Shown piece by piece: positions 51,926-60,347 of a stretch of DNA of 64,000 nt. The notes under the pieces were generated by a model. The model was not told the origin of the DNA and ran no database searches. It saw nothing but the letters and a program-made list of their open reading frames with translations. This DNA comes from Kutzneria chonburiensis (GTDB taxonomy: Bacteria > Actinomycetota > Actinomycetes > Mycobacteriales > Pseudonocardiaceae). How positions within the stretch are numbered: position 1 is the first letter of the stretch; every line of letters starts with the position of its first letter. Where the stretch lies: positions 3,472,001 through 3,536,000 of the forward strand of contig NZ_CP097263.1 in NCBI RefSeq assembly GCF_028622115.1, given 5' to 3'. The position numbers were made by a program, and so were the translations under genes.

Positions 51926-53142
51926 GGGGCCTCGCCGCAGAAGTCGATCAACCCTCGCGCATCACCCACGCTGTAGGCGGCGAAGCAGCGGAGCAAGTGG
52001 TGCATGACGTAGCGGCCGTTGGCCTGACGGCGCAGCAGCGAGGCGTCTTCCAACTCCCGCAACACCTTCGTCACCTGGGGCTGTGACAGCCCGGTCGCCC
52101 CGGCAATCGCCGCGACCTCGACGTCGACGGTCCCCAGCACCCCGAAGACCTTCCGCTGCCCATCGGTCAGTCCCCGCAGCGACCAGGACAGCACCGCCGG
52201 CAGGCTGGCCGTCGGGTCGGCGTCGTCCAGCGCGTCGAGGCCCAGCTCGGCCAGCTCGGCGGCGAACTCCGACAGCGGGATGTCCGGATGGGCATGGGCC
52301 CGGCCGGCGACAATGGCCAGCGCCAACGGATATCCCCCGCACAGCCGGATCAGCTCACGCACGACGTCGGCCTCGGCGGCAAGCCGCCAGTCGCCGATCC
52401 GACGGGCCAGCAAGCCATAAGCTTCATTGTCCCCCAACACATCCAGCCGAACGTGCCGGGCACCGTTGCGGTGCAGCAAGGCGGTCAGCGTCGTCCGGCT
52501 GGTGATCAACACCGTGCACGACGACGAGCCGGGCAGCAGCGGCGCAACCTGATCCGCGCTGGCCGCGTTGTCCAGCACGATCAGTATCCGCCGATCGGCG
52601 ACGTGGCTCCGGTACAGGGCCGCGTGCTCGGCCACCCCACCGCGAAGATCCTGTACTCCCAACGCATCCAGGAATCCCCGCAGCGCGGTCAGCGGATCGA
52701 CGGGCTCCCCGTCCGGGCCGTGACCGCGAAGGTCGACGAACAGGTGCCCGTCCGGGAACTCCTCGGCGTGCTCGTGGGCCCAGTGCAGCGCCAGCCACGT
52801 CTTGCCGATCCCGCCCGGCCCGACCAGCACGGTCGGCGCGTCCACGACCAGGTCGGACCGCCCGGCGAACCCGTGCGGCGCGGCCGACAGCTGGCGGGGC
52901 CGGGTGGACCGCTCGGTCGGCTGGAGATCGTGCTCCGCCAACAGGTCCTCGTACTCGACCGGCGCGAGGCCGAGCACGTCGGCCAGCTGCCGCAGGGTGT
53001 CCGGGCGGGGGTTGACGCGGGTGCCGTTCTCCATGCCGCGGATGGTGCTGACCGACACCCCGGAACGGTCGGCCAGCGCCTCCTGCGTGAGCGCGGTTCG
53101 CATCCGAAGTTCACGCAACGTGGAACGGCGTCGGTCCGCCAT
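51874..53142 (-). CDS. Short XRE-STAND (NB-ARC) regulator without TPR domain
   Basis: A 422-residue protein. XRE helix-turn-helix (about 6-60: ALTQEALADRSGVSVSTIRG), then NB-ARC ATPase (P-loop GPGGIGKTWLALHW, Walker B RRILIVLDNAAS) and the winged helix/ARC end (YVMHHLLRCFAAYS). The gene stops about where the TPR region of its 711-residue paralogue would begin, and its end overlaps the convergent monooxygenase gene. Follows the paralogue with a 44-base gap. Such proteins normally sense by their C-terminal domain, so this one may need another partner. Confidence 0.88.
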   Translation of the reverse strand: MADRRRSTLRELRMRTALTQEALADRSGVSVSTIRGMENGTRVNPRPDTLRQLADVLGLAPVEYEDLLAEHDLQPTERSTRPRQLSAAPHGFAGRSDLVVDAPTVLVGPGGIGKTWLALHWAHEHAEEFPDGHLFVDLRGHGPDGEPVDPLTALRGFLDALGVQDLRGGVAEHAALYRSHVADRRILIVLDNAASADQVAPLLPGSSSCTVLITSRTTLTALLHRNGARHVRLDVLGDNEAYGLLARRIGDWRLAAEADVVRELIRLCGGYPLALAIVAGRAHAHPDIPLSEFAAELAELGLDALDDADPTASLPAVLSWSLRGLTDGQRKVFGVLGTVDVEVAAIAGATGLSQPQVTKVLRELEDASLLRRQANGRYVMHHLLRCFAAYSVGDARGLIDFCGEAPQLPEKRGNTLPANSSR

Positions 53143-53186
53143 TGCTCATCGCCCCCTCGCCGCATGGTAACCCGGGCGAAGGTGAT

Positions 53187-55322
53187 TCAACCGGCAGTCG
53201 TGTGATCCAGGGCATCGAGTTGCCGCCGGACTCGGTCGGCGTCGGCGTCCCGGCCCTGCTCCTGGAACAGCAGCAACGCCTCGCCCCAGGCCGCACGGGC
53301 GTCATCGAGCCGGCCGATGGCGGCGAAGGGATGCCCGATGCCGTCCAGCGCGACCGCCGCGTACATGGTGTTGCCGACGTCACGGAAGATCGCCAAGGAC
53401 TGCTCGTAATAGTCGACGGACGCCGCGTGGCGGCCGGTGCGGTGGGCGATCAGACCGAGGCTGTCCAGCGCCGCGGCCTCACCGTCGCGATAGCCGTTGC
53501 GGCGCTGCATCGCCAGGGCCTGCTCGCAGTGGCGGCGGGCGTCGTCGAAGTCGCCCAGCCGGGCCGCGTACCAACCCATGGAGTTGACGGCGTCGGCCTC
53601 CCAGACCGGCTGATCGAGCGTTCGGTACAGGGCCAGTGCCTGGCCGGTGTGCTCCAGTGCCACGCGGTCGTCGCCACGCTGCTCCCACGCCGCCGCGAGC
53701 ATGCGATGAGTGTTGGCCTGCTGTAAGGCGTCGCCGCCGGCCAGCGCCTGCTCGAAGTGCTCGGTGGCGTCCTCGAACCGGCCCAGCGCGCCGTAGGCCC
53801 GGCCGAGCAGACCGTGGGCGCTGGCCCGGGCCGCATCCGGCAGATCGGCCGCCAGCGCGGTCTGCCACACCGCGAGCCGGTCGTGGTGGCGGCCTCGCCG
53901 GTACAGGAAGCTGTTCACGGTCCGAGCCAGCTGCCAGACCTCGACGCCAGCGGCAACACGTTGCGCGGCAAGGAGATTCGGCAGCTCGGCGTCGAACCAG
54001 GACAGTGCCGTCGGCACGTCCGGGATCGGCTGCGGCTCAACGCTCGTCGGGGCCAGGTCCAACGGCTGCGGATCGATCTGCTGGGCGGCGGCATTGGCGG
54101 TGTGCAGGTAGAAGTCCAGCACCCGGCGTAGCGCCGCGGCCCGGTTCGGCACCTCCTGCCGTGCGGCGAAACCGCGGATCAGGTCGTGCATCGCGTAGCG
54201 GCCGTTGGCCAGCCGGGTCAGCAGCGACGCCTCGGTCAACGCGCGCAGGATCCCTGTCAGCTGCGGCTTCGACCGACCGGTGAGGCTTACGGCCGCCGGC
54301 AGGCCGATGTCGGCCCCCGGCGCGCTGCCGAGCAGAGCGAACACCGTCCGCTGCTCGTCGGTCAGCGCCCGCAGCGACCAGGACAGTACGTTGGTCAGCG
54401 CGTCCAGCCCGTGTTCTCGCAGCTCAGCGGCCAATTCCAGGGAGTTCCGATGGCGGGCCCGACCGACCATCACCGCCAGCGCAAGCGGGTACCGCCCACA
54501 CGCCTCGATCAACTCCGCCGCGGCCGCCGGCTCGGCCGCGACCCGGTCCGCGCCGAGCGCGTTGACCAGGAACTCGTGCGCCTCGGCTTCGTCCAGCGCA
54601 GCCAGCGGCAGGTGCTGGGCGTTGTGGCGGTGCAGCAGCGTCGACAGGGTCCGCCGGCTGGTCACCAGAACCTTGCAGGTCGGCGTGCCCGGCAGCAGCG
54701 GCACGACCTGGTCGGCGGTCGCTGCGTTGTCCAGCACGATCAGCAGCCGCTTGTTCGCCACCTCGCTGCGATACCGGGCCGCGTGCTCGTGGACATCGCC
54801 GGTGACGCGGGCCGTGTCGACGCCGAGGGCGTCCAGGAAGCCGCGCAGCGCGGTCAGCGGGTCGAGGGGATCGCTGTCCGGGCTGAATCCGCGCAGGTCG
54901 ACGAACAGCTGCCCGTCCGGAAACCGATCGATCCGCCGATGCCCCCAGCGCGCCGCCAGCCACGTCTTGCCGATGCCGCCCGCGCCGGCAATCGCGCTGA
55001 TCACGACCGTCGAGGACGCCACGTCGAGCTGGGCCAGCTCTGCCTCACGCCCGGTGAATCCCGCCGGCACGGCCGGCAGCTGCCGCGGCACCGACGGCAC
55101 GCCCAGCACCGACGCCATCAGCTCGTCGCGGTCCTCCGGCGACAGGCTCATCGCGTCGGCCAGCTGCCGTAACGAGCCCAGCTGCGGGTTCGGCCGATCC
55201 CCCGTCTCAAGACCGCGGATCGTACGGGTCGACACCCCCGAGCGCTCCGCCAGCGCCTCCTGGGTCAGGCCCGCCCGCTGCCGGAACCGCCGCACCACCG
55301 AATCGCCCACGCCATCGGACAT
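53187..55322 (-). CDS. XRE-STAND (NB-ARC) regulator with C-terminal TPR repeats
   Basis: A 711-residue protein. XRE domain (about 8-62: AGLTQEALAERSGVSTRTIRG), NB-ARC with P-loop GAGGIGKTWLAARW and RLLIVLDNAATADQVVPLLPG, a winged-helix ARC region, and about six TPR repeats at 480-700 (for example ALAMQRRNGYRDGEAAAL). This layout matches the AfsR/SARP-less STAND regulators abundant in actinomycetes. It probably turns on genes when a peptide or protein ligand binds the TPR. Upstream member of a tandem paralogue pair. Confidence 0.92.
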   Translation of the reverse strand: MSDGVGDSVVRRFRQRAGLTQEALAERSGVSTRTIRGLETGDRPNPQLGSLRQLADAMSLSPEDRDELMASVLGVPSVPRQLPAVPAGFTGREAELAQLDVASSTVVISAIAGAGGIGKTWLAARWGHRRIDRFPDGQLFVDLRGFSPDSDPLDPLTALRGFLDALGVDTARVTGDVHEHAARYRSEVANKRLLIVLDNAATADQVVPLLPGTPTCKVLVTSRRTLSTLLHRHNAQHLPLAALDEAEAHEFLVNALGADRVAAEPAAAAELIEACGRYPLALAVMVGRARHRNSLELAAELREHGLDALTNVLSWSLRALTDEQRTVFALLGSAPGADIGLPAAVSLTGRSKPQLTGILRALTEASLLTRLANGRYAMHDLIRGFAARQEVPNRAAALRRVLDFYLHTANAAAQQIDPQPLDLAPTSVEPQPIPDVPTALSWFDAELPNLLAAQRVAAGVEVWQLARTVNSFLYRRGRHHDRLAVWQTALAADLPDAARASAHGLLGRAYGALGRFEDATEHFEQALAGGDALQQANTHRMLAAAWEQRGDDRVALEHTGQALALYRTLDQPVWEADAVNSMGWYAARLGDFDDARRHCEQALAMQRRNGYRDGEAAALDSLGLIAHRTGRHAASVDYYEQSLAIFRDVGNTMYAAVALDGIGHPFAAIGRLDDARAAWGEALLLFQEQGRDADADRVRRQLDALDHTTAG

Positions 55323-55422
55323 TAGCCCACCAACCGGTCAGCCCACCGCCGATGCTCGAGAACCGCTCAAGGCCGGCTCGAACCGCGCCTGGATCCGGCC
55401 GCAGCCGTGGCAGGCTCGGGCC

Positions 55423-55875
55423 GTGCTCACGCTCGAGGAAGCCGCCGACCGGCTGGCGATTCGCGAACTGGTCGACGCCTACGCGCACTGCGCCGACCGC
55501 CGGGACGCGGCCGGACAGCAGGCTCTGTTCACTGTGGACACCAGGTTCCTGGTGTTCATGGACCGCACCGACGACCGGCCGACGCAGGAACTGCACGGCC
55601 GGGATTCGCTGGCGCCGGTCTTCGCCAACCTCAACACCTATGACGTCACAACGCATTTCAACGGCCAGAGCACGATCGCGGTGCACGGTGACCGGGCCAC
55701 CGGCGAGTCGTACTGCATCGCCCACCACCTGTGCGAGGTGGACGGCCGCCGGATGCTGATGAAGGCGGCCATTCGCTATCTGGACGAGTTCGCCCGGCAG
55801 CCGGACGGCAGGTGGCTGTTCGCCGAGCGGCGACTGATGGTGGACTGGACCGAGACCCGCCCGTCGACGCCCTAG
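55423..55875 (+). CDS. SnoaL-like / NTF2-like protein
   Basis: 150 residues from a GTG at 55423, no strong ribosome site. The cone-shaped NTF2-like pattern is clear: helices with RLAIRELVDAYAHCADRRDA, then strands HFNGQSTIAVHGDRATGESYC and WLFAERRLMVDW. Members include polyketide cyclases, dehydratases and ligand-binding proteins. No catalytic assignment. Stop is 5 bases from the convergent DUF4913 gene. Confidence 0.85.
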   Translation: MLTLEEAADRLAIRELVDAYAHCADRRDAAGQQALFTVDTRFLVFMDRTDDRPTQELHGRDSLAPVFANLNTYDVTTHFNGQSTIAVHGDRATGESYCIAHHLCEVDGRRMLMKAAIRYLDEFARQPDGRWLFAERRLMVDWTETRPSTP

Positions 55876-55880
55876 ATCTG

Positions 55881-56342
55881 TCAACCGAGGTCGAACGGAT
55901 TGCTGGTCTGCAGCCACTTCGACCGCTGGTCGTTGAAGAGGCCGGCCGGCGGCTCGGCCAGCGGCAGCGGCACTTCGGGTTGATGACCGTCGACGCAGCG
56001 GGCGAACGGCCCGTTGACCGGGTCGGTCAGCGCCCGCACGTGCGGGTCGACATGGTGCAGCCACCAGTTCGACATGCCCAACGCGGGATCGAAGCGCAGG
56101 AACTCCCACGCCCGCCACACCGAGTCCACCCGGGACAGTGCCTCGGGGTGCCGGAACCACGACGGGCACCAGACGCGTCCCGATTCAGGACCGGGCGCCT
56201 GGACGAAGTAGCGGAACCGGTCGGCGACGAACTCGAGGACGTTCGAGTAGAACAGCTGGCCCTGGTTCGCGGTGCCCAGCTCGTCCTGCTGGATGTCGGT
56301 GGGCGACTCGCCGCCCTCCTCGCCGGGGAGTTGTGCTGCCAT
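55881..56342 (-). CDS. DUF4913 family protein
   Basis: A 153-residue protein. Matches the DUF4913 pattern: FYSNVLEFVADRFRYFV, then VWCPSWFRHPEALSRVDSVWRAWE and LGMSNWWLHHVDPH. This family is found on actinobacterial plasmids and integrated elements, often near conjugation genes; its role is unknown. Its ATG begins directly after the TGA of the STAND gene (no gap), so it is translationally coupled to it. Confidence 0.88.
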   Translation of the reverse strand: MAAQLPGEEGGESPTDIQQDELGTANQGQLFYSNVLEFVADRFRYFVQAPGPESGRVWCPSWFRHPEALSRVDSVWRAWEFLRFDPALGMSNWWLHHVDPHVRALTDPVNGPFARCVDGHQPEVPLPLAEPPAGLFNDQRSKWLQTSNPFDLG

Positions 56343-58463
56343 TCAGGGTCTGCTCCTCATCAGATGGGTTGCGTCGACCACGTCGCTGTGGCGGCCGAGC
56401 CGTTCGAGTACGGTGGCGAGGGTAGCCACCGCCGACCGCAGATCGGTGTGGAAGTCGACATCCTCGACGACCAGCCGCCGATACGCGTTGAGCGCCGCCC
56501 GGGCCGGCCCTTCCGCACGCGCGGCCCGGCGCACGTCGCGCCGCCCGCACAGGCTCAGCACGTCGGCCAGCGCCTGTTGCCGCCATGCGACCGCCGCCGG
56601 GTCGTCGTCCGCCGCGGCCTGGCCGAGTTTCTCCAGCTCAAGGGCAGTGCGCCAGGCAGATGCGGCGTCGCCCACCATCTCCTGCCCACGCGCCAAGCGC
56701 GCGAGCGCCTGAAACAGGCCGGCGTCCGGATCCGAACGCCGCAGACGCACCTCGTGCTCGGCGATCCGGACGGACTCGCGGAACCTGCTCGTGCTCTGCA
56801 ACGCACGGCCCAGCGCCGCGCACGTGTCGGCCAGCGGAGGCACCAGGTCCTCATCGGTGGCAGCGAGTTCCACCCGTAGCTCATAGGCCTGCCACAGCGC
56901 GGCGGCCGCCCGATCCCAGACCCTGGAGTCCAGGTAGCTGACACCGATGTGATGCAGGCAGCCGGCCTGCCGGCGGCGCTGCTTCAGCCGCCGGTAGAGC
57001 GGAAGGGCCTGACGCAGCAGGATCCGCTCGGCCACCCGCCGGTCGTGGTGCCAGTACCACTCGGACAGGTCGTAGAGCGTGTCGGCGCGCAGGCGGAGGA
57101 ACTCGTCCAGCGAATCCGCGGAGACGTCGAGCGCGTGGGATCGCAGCGTGTCGAGGTGGCGGATCAACTCCTCGCCGAGGTCACGCTGCCACTTCCCCCG
57201 GTCCTCGGCCGCGACGTGCAGCAGGCCGGCCGCGCTGACGAGCGTGGCGAGGAGGTCGTGGCCGGCACGGTCGCGGATGGCGCGCTGGGTCAGCCGGTGC
57301 ATGACCACCACGGTGTTGCCCGTACCGGCGAACTCGATCAGCGACGCGTCACGCAGGGCGGCGAGTGCGTCGTCGGCATTCGGCCGCAGGGCCAACAGGT
57401 CGCGGGACACACCGTCGGGTGACAGCACGCTGAGCAGATCGAGCAGCTCCGCCGGCGTCCGGTCGGTCTCGTCGGCGGTGAAGGGCTCGACCGCGAGCAG
57501 GATCGCCTTCGCCGCACCGTACGGATAAGGGTCGCCGGGCAACGCGGTGAGCAGCCGGTCCGCGGCGGCGCTCTGGTAACGACGCAGATAGGTGGCGTAG
57601 TCGTGGTCGATCCGCACGATCCGGGCGGCCGCCTGGGCCAGGGCCAGCGGCAGGCAGCCCAGCTCACGGGCGAGCGTGCGGGCGCCCGACGGGTCCGGCA
57701 ACCCGGTGCTGTCGGCGAGGAACCGCACGGCGGTGTCCAGGCTGAACAGCTCCACCGGCACCCTGGTGCCCAACTGGTCGATCGTGTGGCTCGCGCTGGT
57801 CAGCACGATCTGCGCGCTGCCGGTCGCGGGCAGGTGCGGCATGACGTGCGCGGGATCGGTCACGTTGTCGAACACGAGCAACGCGGGCCGGCGCAGCGTC
57901 TGGAGGTGGTTGCGGACCCGCGCGACGGTCATCGCGGTGCTGTCCCCGGCGTGGCGCAGGTCCAGCGCGTCGGCGAGTTCCGCCAGCCCGGCCACGACCA
58001 GCTCCTCGGACTGGGCCGGGAACCACGCCACCAGCCAGCCGTCCGCGATCCGCTGACGCGCGTAGGCGCCGGCGGCCTGGGTCTTCCCGACCCCACGCAG
58101 GCCGGTCACCGTGCACACCACGGCAATCGAGCCGTCGACGATGCCGGCGAGAGCGCGCACCACGTCGACCGGAGGTTGGAAGTGCTGTGGCGCCCGCGGC
58201 ACGGGTCCCACCACGACCTGGTCGCCGTGCTCTTCCGGGGGCAGCTGTACCTCGATGACCCGCGGCGGCGCCGGGGCCTCACGGCCGGCCCACCAGCCCA
58301 GCGGCGACATGATCAGCGCGCTGGGCAGGGCCGCGACGCCGAGCGCGTTGCCGGTCTCCATGCCCAACGGGAAGTCGCAGAGCCACCACCCGAATGCGAA
58401 CACCGCGGCGCCGACGACCAGCGTGATGGCCCACTTGATCGCTCTCGGCATGCACCAACCCAT
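56343..58463 (-). CDS. Membrane-anchored STAND ATPase with TPR-like repeats
   Basis: About 706 residues from an ATG at 58463 (another ATG at 58451; an ORF to 58646 exists but encodes no sensible N-terminus). Two membrane helices at about 6-50 (WAITLVVGAAVFAFGWWLC; NALGVAALPSALIMSPLGWW). NB-ARC-like ATPase with P-loop VTGLRGVGKTQAA and Walker B PALLVFDNVTD, a winged-helix part, then helical TPR-like repeats to the end. Unlike its neighbours it lacks an XRE domain. Coupled to DUF4913. Confidence 0.88.
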   Translation of the reverse strand: MGWCMPRAIKWAITLVVGAAVFAFGWWLCDFPLGMETGNALGVAALPSALIMSPLGWWAGREAPAPPRVIEVQLPPEEHGDQVVVGPVPRAPQHFQPPVDVVRALAGIVDGSIAVVCTVTGLRGVGKTQAAGAYARQRIADGWLVAWFPAQSEELVVAGLAELADALDLRHAGDSTAMTVARVRNHLQTLRRPALLVFDNVTDPAHVMPHLPATGSAQIVLTSASHTIDQLGTRVPVELFSLDTAVRFLADSTGLPDPSGARTLARELGCLPLALAQAAARIVRIDHDYATYLRRYQSAAADRLLTALPGDPYPYGAAKAILLAVEPFTADETDRTPAELLDLLSVLSPDGVSRDLLALRPNADDALAALRDASLIEFAGTGNTVVVMHRLTQRAIRDRAGHDLLATLVSAAGLLHVAAEDRGKWQRDLGEELIRHLDTLRSHALDVSADSLDEFLRLRADTLYDLSEWYWHHDRRVAERILLRQALPLYRRLKQRRRQAGCLHHIGVSYLDSRVWDRAAAALWQAYELRVELAATDEDLVPPLADTCAALGRALQSTSRFRESVRIAEHEVRLRRSDPDAGLFQALARLARGQEMVGDAASAWRTALELEKLGQAAADDDPAAVAWRQQALADVLSLCGRRDVRRAARAEGPARAALNAYRRLVVEDVDFHTDLRSAVATLATVLERLGRHSDVVDATHLMRSRP

Positions 58464-58776
58464 CGACCGGTATCGACGGCAGAGACAGTACCGCAGCGGG
58501 GCCGGGGCCGTGGTGCACGTCTGACAGGACGCGCACCCCGTTGTCAGCGCTGGGAATCGCCTTGCCGACGCATTCCCGCGTCGGGTCGCGAAGTCCACTT
58601 CGGACAGCGGGCAGACCCAGCCCTCGGCACGGTCACCGGCGCGCACTGCGCCGGCTTCGCGCCGTCGGTCGCCGGGAACGGGCAGGCTGCCCGGCTGAGC
58701 TGCTGGTTCACGTAGCGGGACAAGAGATCCGGGACGGCCGCGGCTGGTCCGGACGGCGGAGCGCTATCGTCGACCC
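58464..58776. other. Intergenic region without a clear gene
   Basis: Between the STAND and LacI genes. A plus-strand frame to 58715 runs ALGTVTGAHCAGFAPSVAGN and has no start or family match. I see no convincing gene or terminator. The promoters of both flanking divergent genes must lie here. Confidence 0.5.
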
Positions 58777-59769
58777 ATGGCCGTGACGCTCAGGGACGTG
58801 GCCCGCATGGCCGGGGTGTCGATCAAGACCGCGTCCAACGTGGTCAACGGCTACTCCTTCGTCAAGCCGGAGAACCGGCGGCGGGTCGAGGAGGCGCTGG
58901 CCGCGACCGGCTACCGGCCCAACATCGGCGCCCGCAACCTGCGGCGGGGGCGGACCGGGTTCATCGCCCTGGTCGTGCCCGAACTCGGTATTCCGTACTT
59001 CGGCGAGCTGGCCGGGTTGGTCATCACCGCCGGGCGGGAGCTGGGCTGGAACGTGCTCATCGAGCAGACCCAGGCCAGCCGTGAGGGTGAGCGGGCCGTG
59101 TTGTCGGCCCTCGGGCCGCACCTCATCGACGCCGCCGTGATCAGTCCCGAGGCCCTGCACGCCGCCGACTTCGCCGAGCTCGACCCCGGCGTGCCGCTCG
59201 TCATGATCGGCGAGCACTCCGTCGACGTGCGGATCGACCGGGTCGCCATCGACAACGTGCTCGCCGCGCGGCTGGCCGTCGGGCACCTCGTGGAGATCGG
59301 GCGGCGGCGGATCGCGGCCATCGGCGCCCATCCCACCCGTGGCACCTCCGAGCTGCGGCTCGCCGGCTACCGCCAGGCGCTGGCCGACGCCGGGCTGCCC
59401 GAGCTCGTCCGCCCCGCCTTGTCCTACCACCGCCAGAACGGCGCCGCCGCCATGGCGTCCCTGCTCGACCTGCCCGAGCCCCCCGACGCCGTCTTCTGTT
59501 TCAACGACCTGTTGGCCATCGGCGCCATGCGGGCCATCGCCGACCGTGGGCTCCGGGTGCCTGAGGACATCGCCGTCGTCGGCTTCGACAACACCGAGGA
59601 GGGCGCTTACAGCCGGCCCACCCTCACCAGCATCGCCCCCGACAAGCTGGCCATCGCCCGCACCGCCGTAGAGCTGGCCCGCCGCCGCATCGAGGCCGAG
59701 GAGCCCTTCGAGCCCGAGGACATCCAGACCCCGTTCACCTTGGCCGTCCGCGAAAGCACAGCCGGCTAA
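58777..59769 (+). CDS. LacI-family transcriptional regulator
   Basis: A 330-residue protein. Canonical LacI helix-turn-helix and hinge ([22 protein letters not shown], with [16 protein letters not shown]) and a periplasmic-binding-like sugar domain ending in [17 protein letters not shown]. It probably senses a sugar released by extracellular enzymes. A LacI-type palindrome lies before the GH54 gene 500 bases downstream, making that its most likely target. Confidence 0.94.
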   Translation: MAVTLRDVARMAGVSIKTASNVVNGYSFVKPENRRRVEEALAATGYRPNIGARNLRRGRTGFIALVVPELGIPYFGELAGLVITAGRELGWNVLIEQTQASREGERAVLSALGPHLIDAAVISPEALHAADFAELDPGVPLVMIGEHSVDVRIDRVAIDNVLAARLAVGHLVEIGRRRIAAIGAHPTRGTSELRLAGYRQALADAGLPELVRPALSYHRQNGAAAMASLLDLPEPPDAVFCFNDLLAIGAMRAIADRGLRVPEDIAVVGFDNTEEGAYSRPTLTSIAPDKLAIARTAVELARRRIEAEEPFEPEDIQTPFTLAVRESTAG

Positions 59770-60203
59770 CTCGGGTTTTCGGTACGCCCGTCCAGCTGCC
59801 ACCAGTAGCCGGCGTCGTCATGGGCCGACGGCCGGCCGCCGGTGGCCTCGTACAACGCCTTCGCCGGGTCGTTGTCCTCGTCCGTGAACAGCCACATCCG
59901 GCGGTGGCCTTCCCTGATCGCCAGGTCGCGGAAGGCGGTCAGCAGGGCTCGGCCGACGCCGCGCCGGCGCATCGAAGCCACGACGCCGATCTCGTACAGC
60001 TGAACCTGCGAGTAGCCGCCGACATGCCGCTGCCGCAGGCCCCACACCCACCCGACCAGCTGCTCCCGCTCCAACGCGACGAAGGCGATCGAGGCGGGAT
60101 CGCGGAGGAAGGGCCCGTGGTCGGCGACCGCGATACCCCGGAATTCCAGCACAGCGGCGTCGAGCAGGCGGTGATCGTCGGCGGTCAAGCGGTGTACCAG
60201 CAC
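59766..60203 (-). CDS. GNAT N-acetyltransferase
   Basis: A 145-residue protein. The acetyl-CoA binding loop RRRGVGRALL and the beta-bulge (VQLYEIGVVASM) are typical. The C-terminal FTDEDNDPAKALYEATG is the pattern shared with AAC(3)-I-type aminoglycoside acetyltransferases and other small GNATs. An aminoglycoside role is possible but not shown. GTG start at 60203. It overlaps the LacI gene by 4 bases. Confidence 0.88.
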   Translation of the reverse strand: MLVHRLTADDHRLLDAAVLEFRGIAVADHGPFLRDPASIAFVALEREQLVGWVWGLRQRHVGGYSQVQLYEIGVVASMRRRGVGRALLTAFRDLAIREGHRRMWLFTDEDNDPAKALYEATGGRPSAHDDAGYWWQLDGRTENPS

Positions 60204-60273
60204 CGCGCGATTCTCGCGCAGGTCACCGCCCGATTTGTCGGCTGTTCACTGTCCTGAACCGGACATACCCATT

Positions 60274-60285
60274 TACAACGTTGTA
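60274..60285. promoter_or_regulatory. LacI-type operator upstream of GH54
   Basis: TACAACGTTGTA is a perfect 12-bp palindrome with a CG centre, as in GalR/LacI operators, 62 bases before the arabinofuranosidase start. The nearby LacI regulator is the obvious candidate to bind it. Confidence 0.65.
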
Positions 60286-60347
60286 TCGGCGGTGCCAAGC
60301 TGAATCGCCACGTGGTGTCCGCAGTCCCTGCTAACCCGGGAGACCCA

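Noticed and set aside
58504-58715. Possible short secreted protein in the gap before the LacI gene
   Set aside because: No start, ribosome site or known motif; kept only as intergenic sequence.
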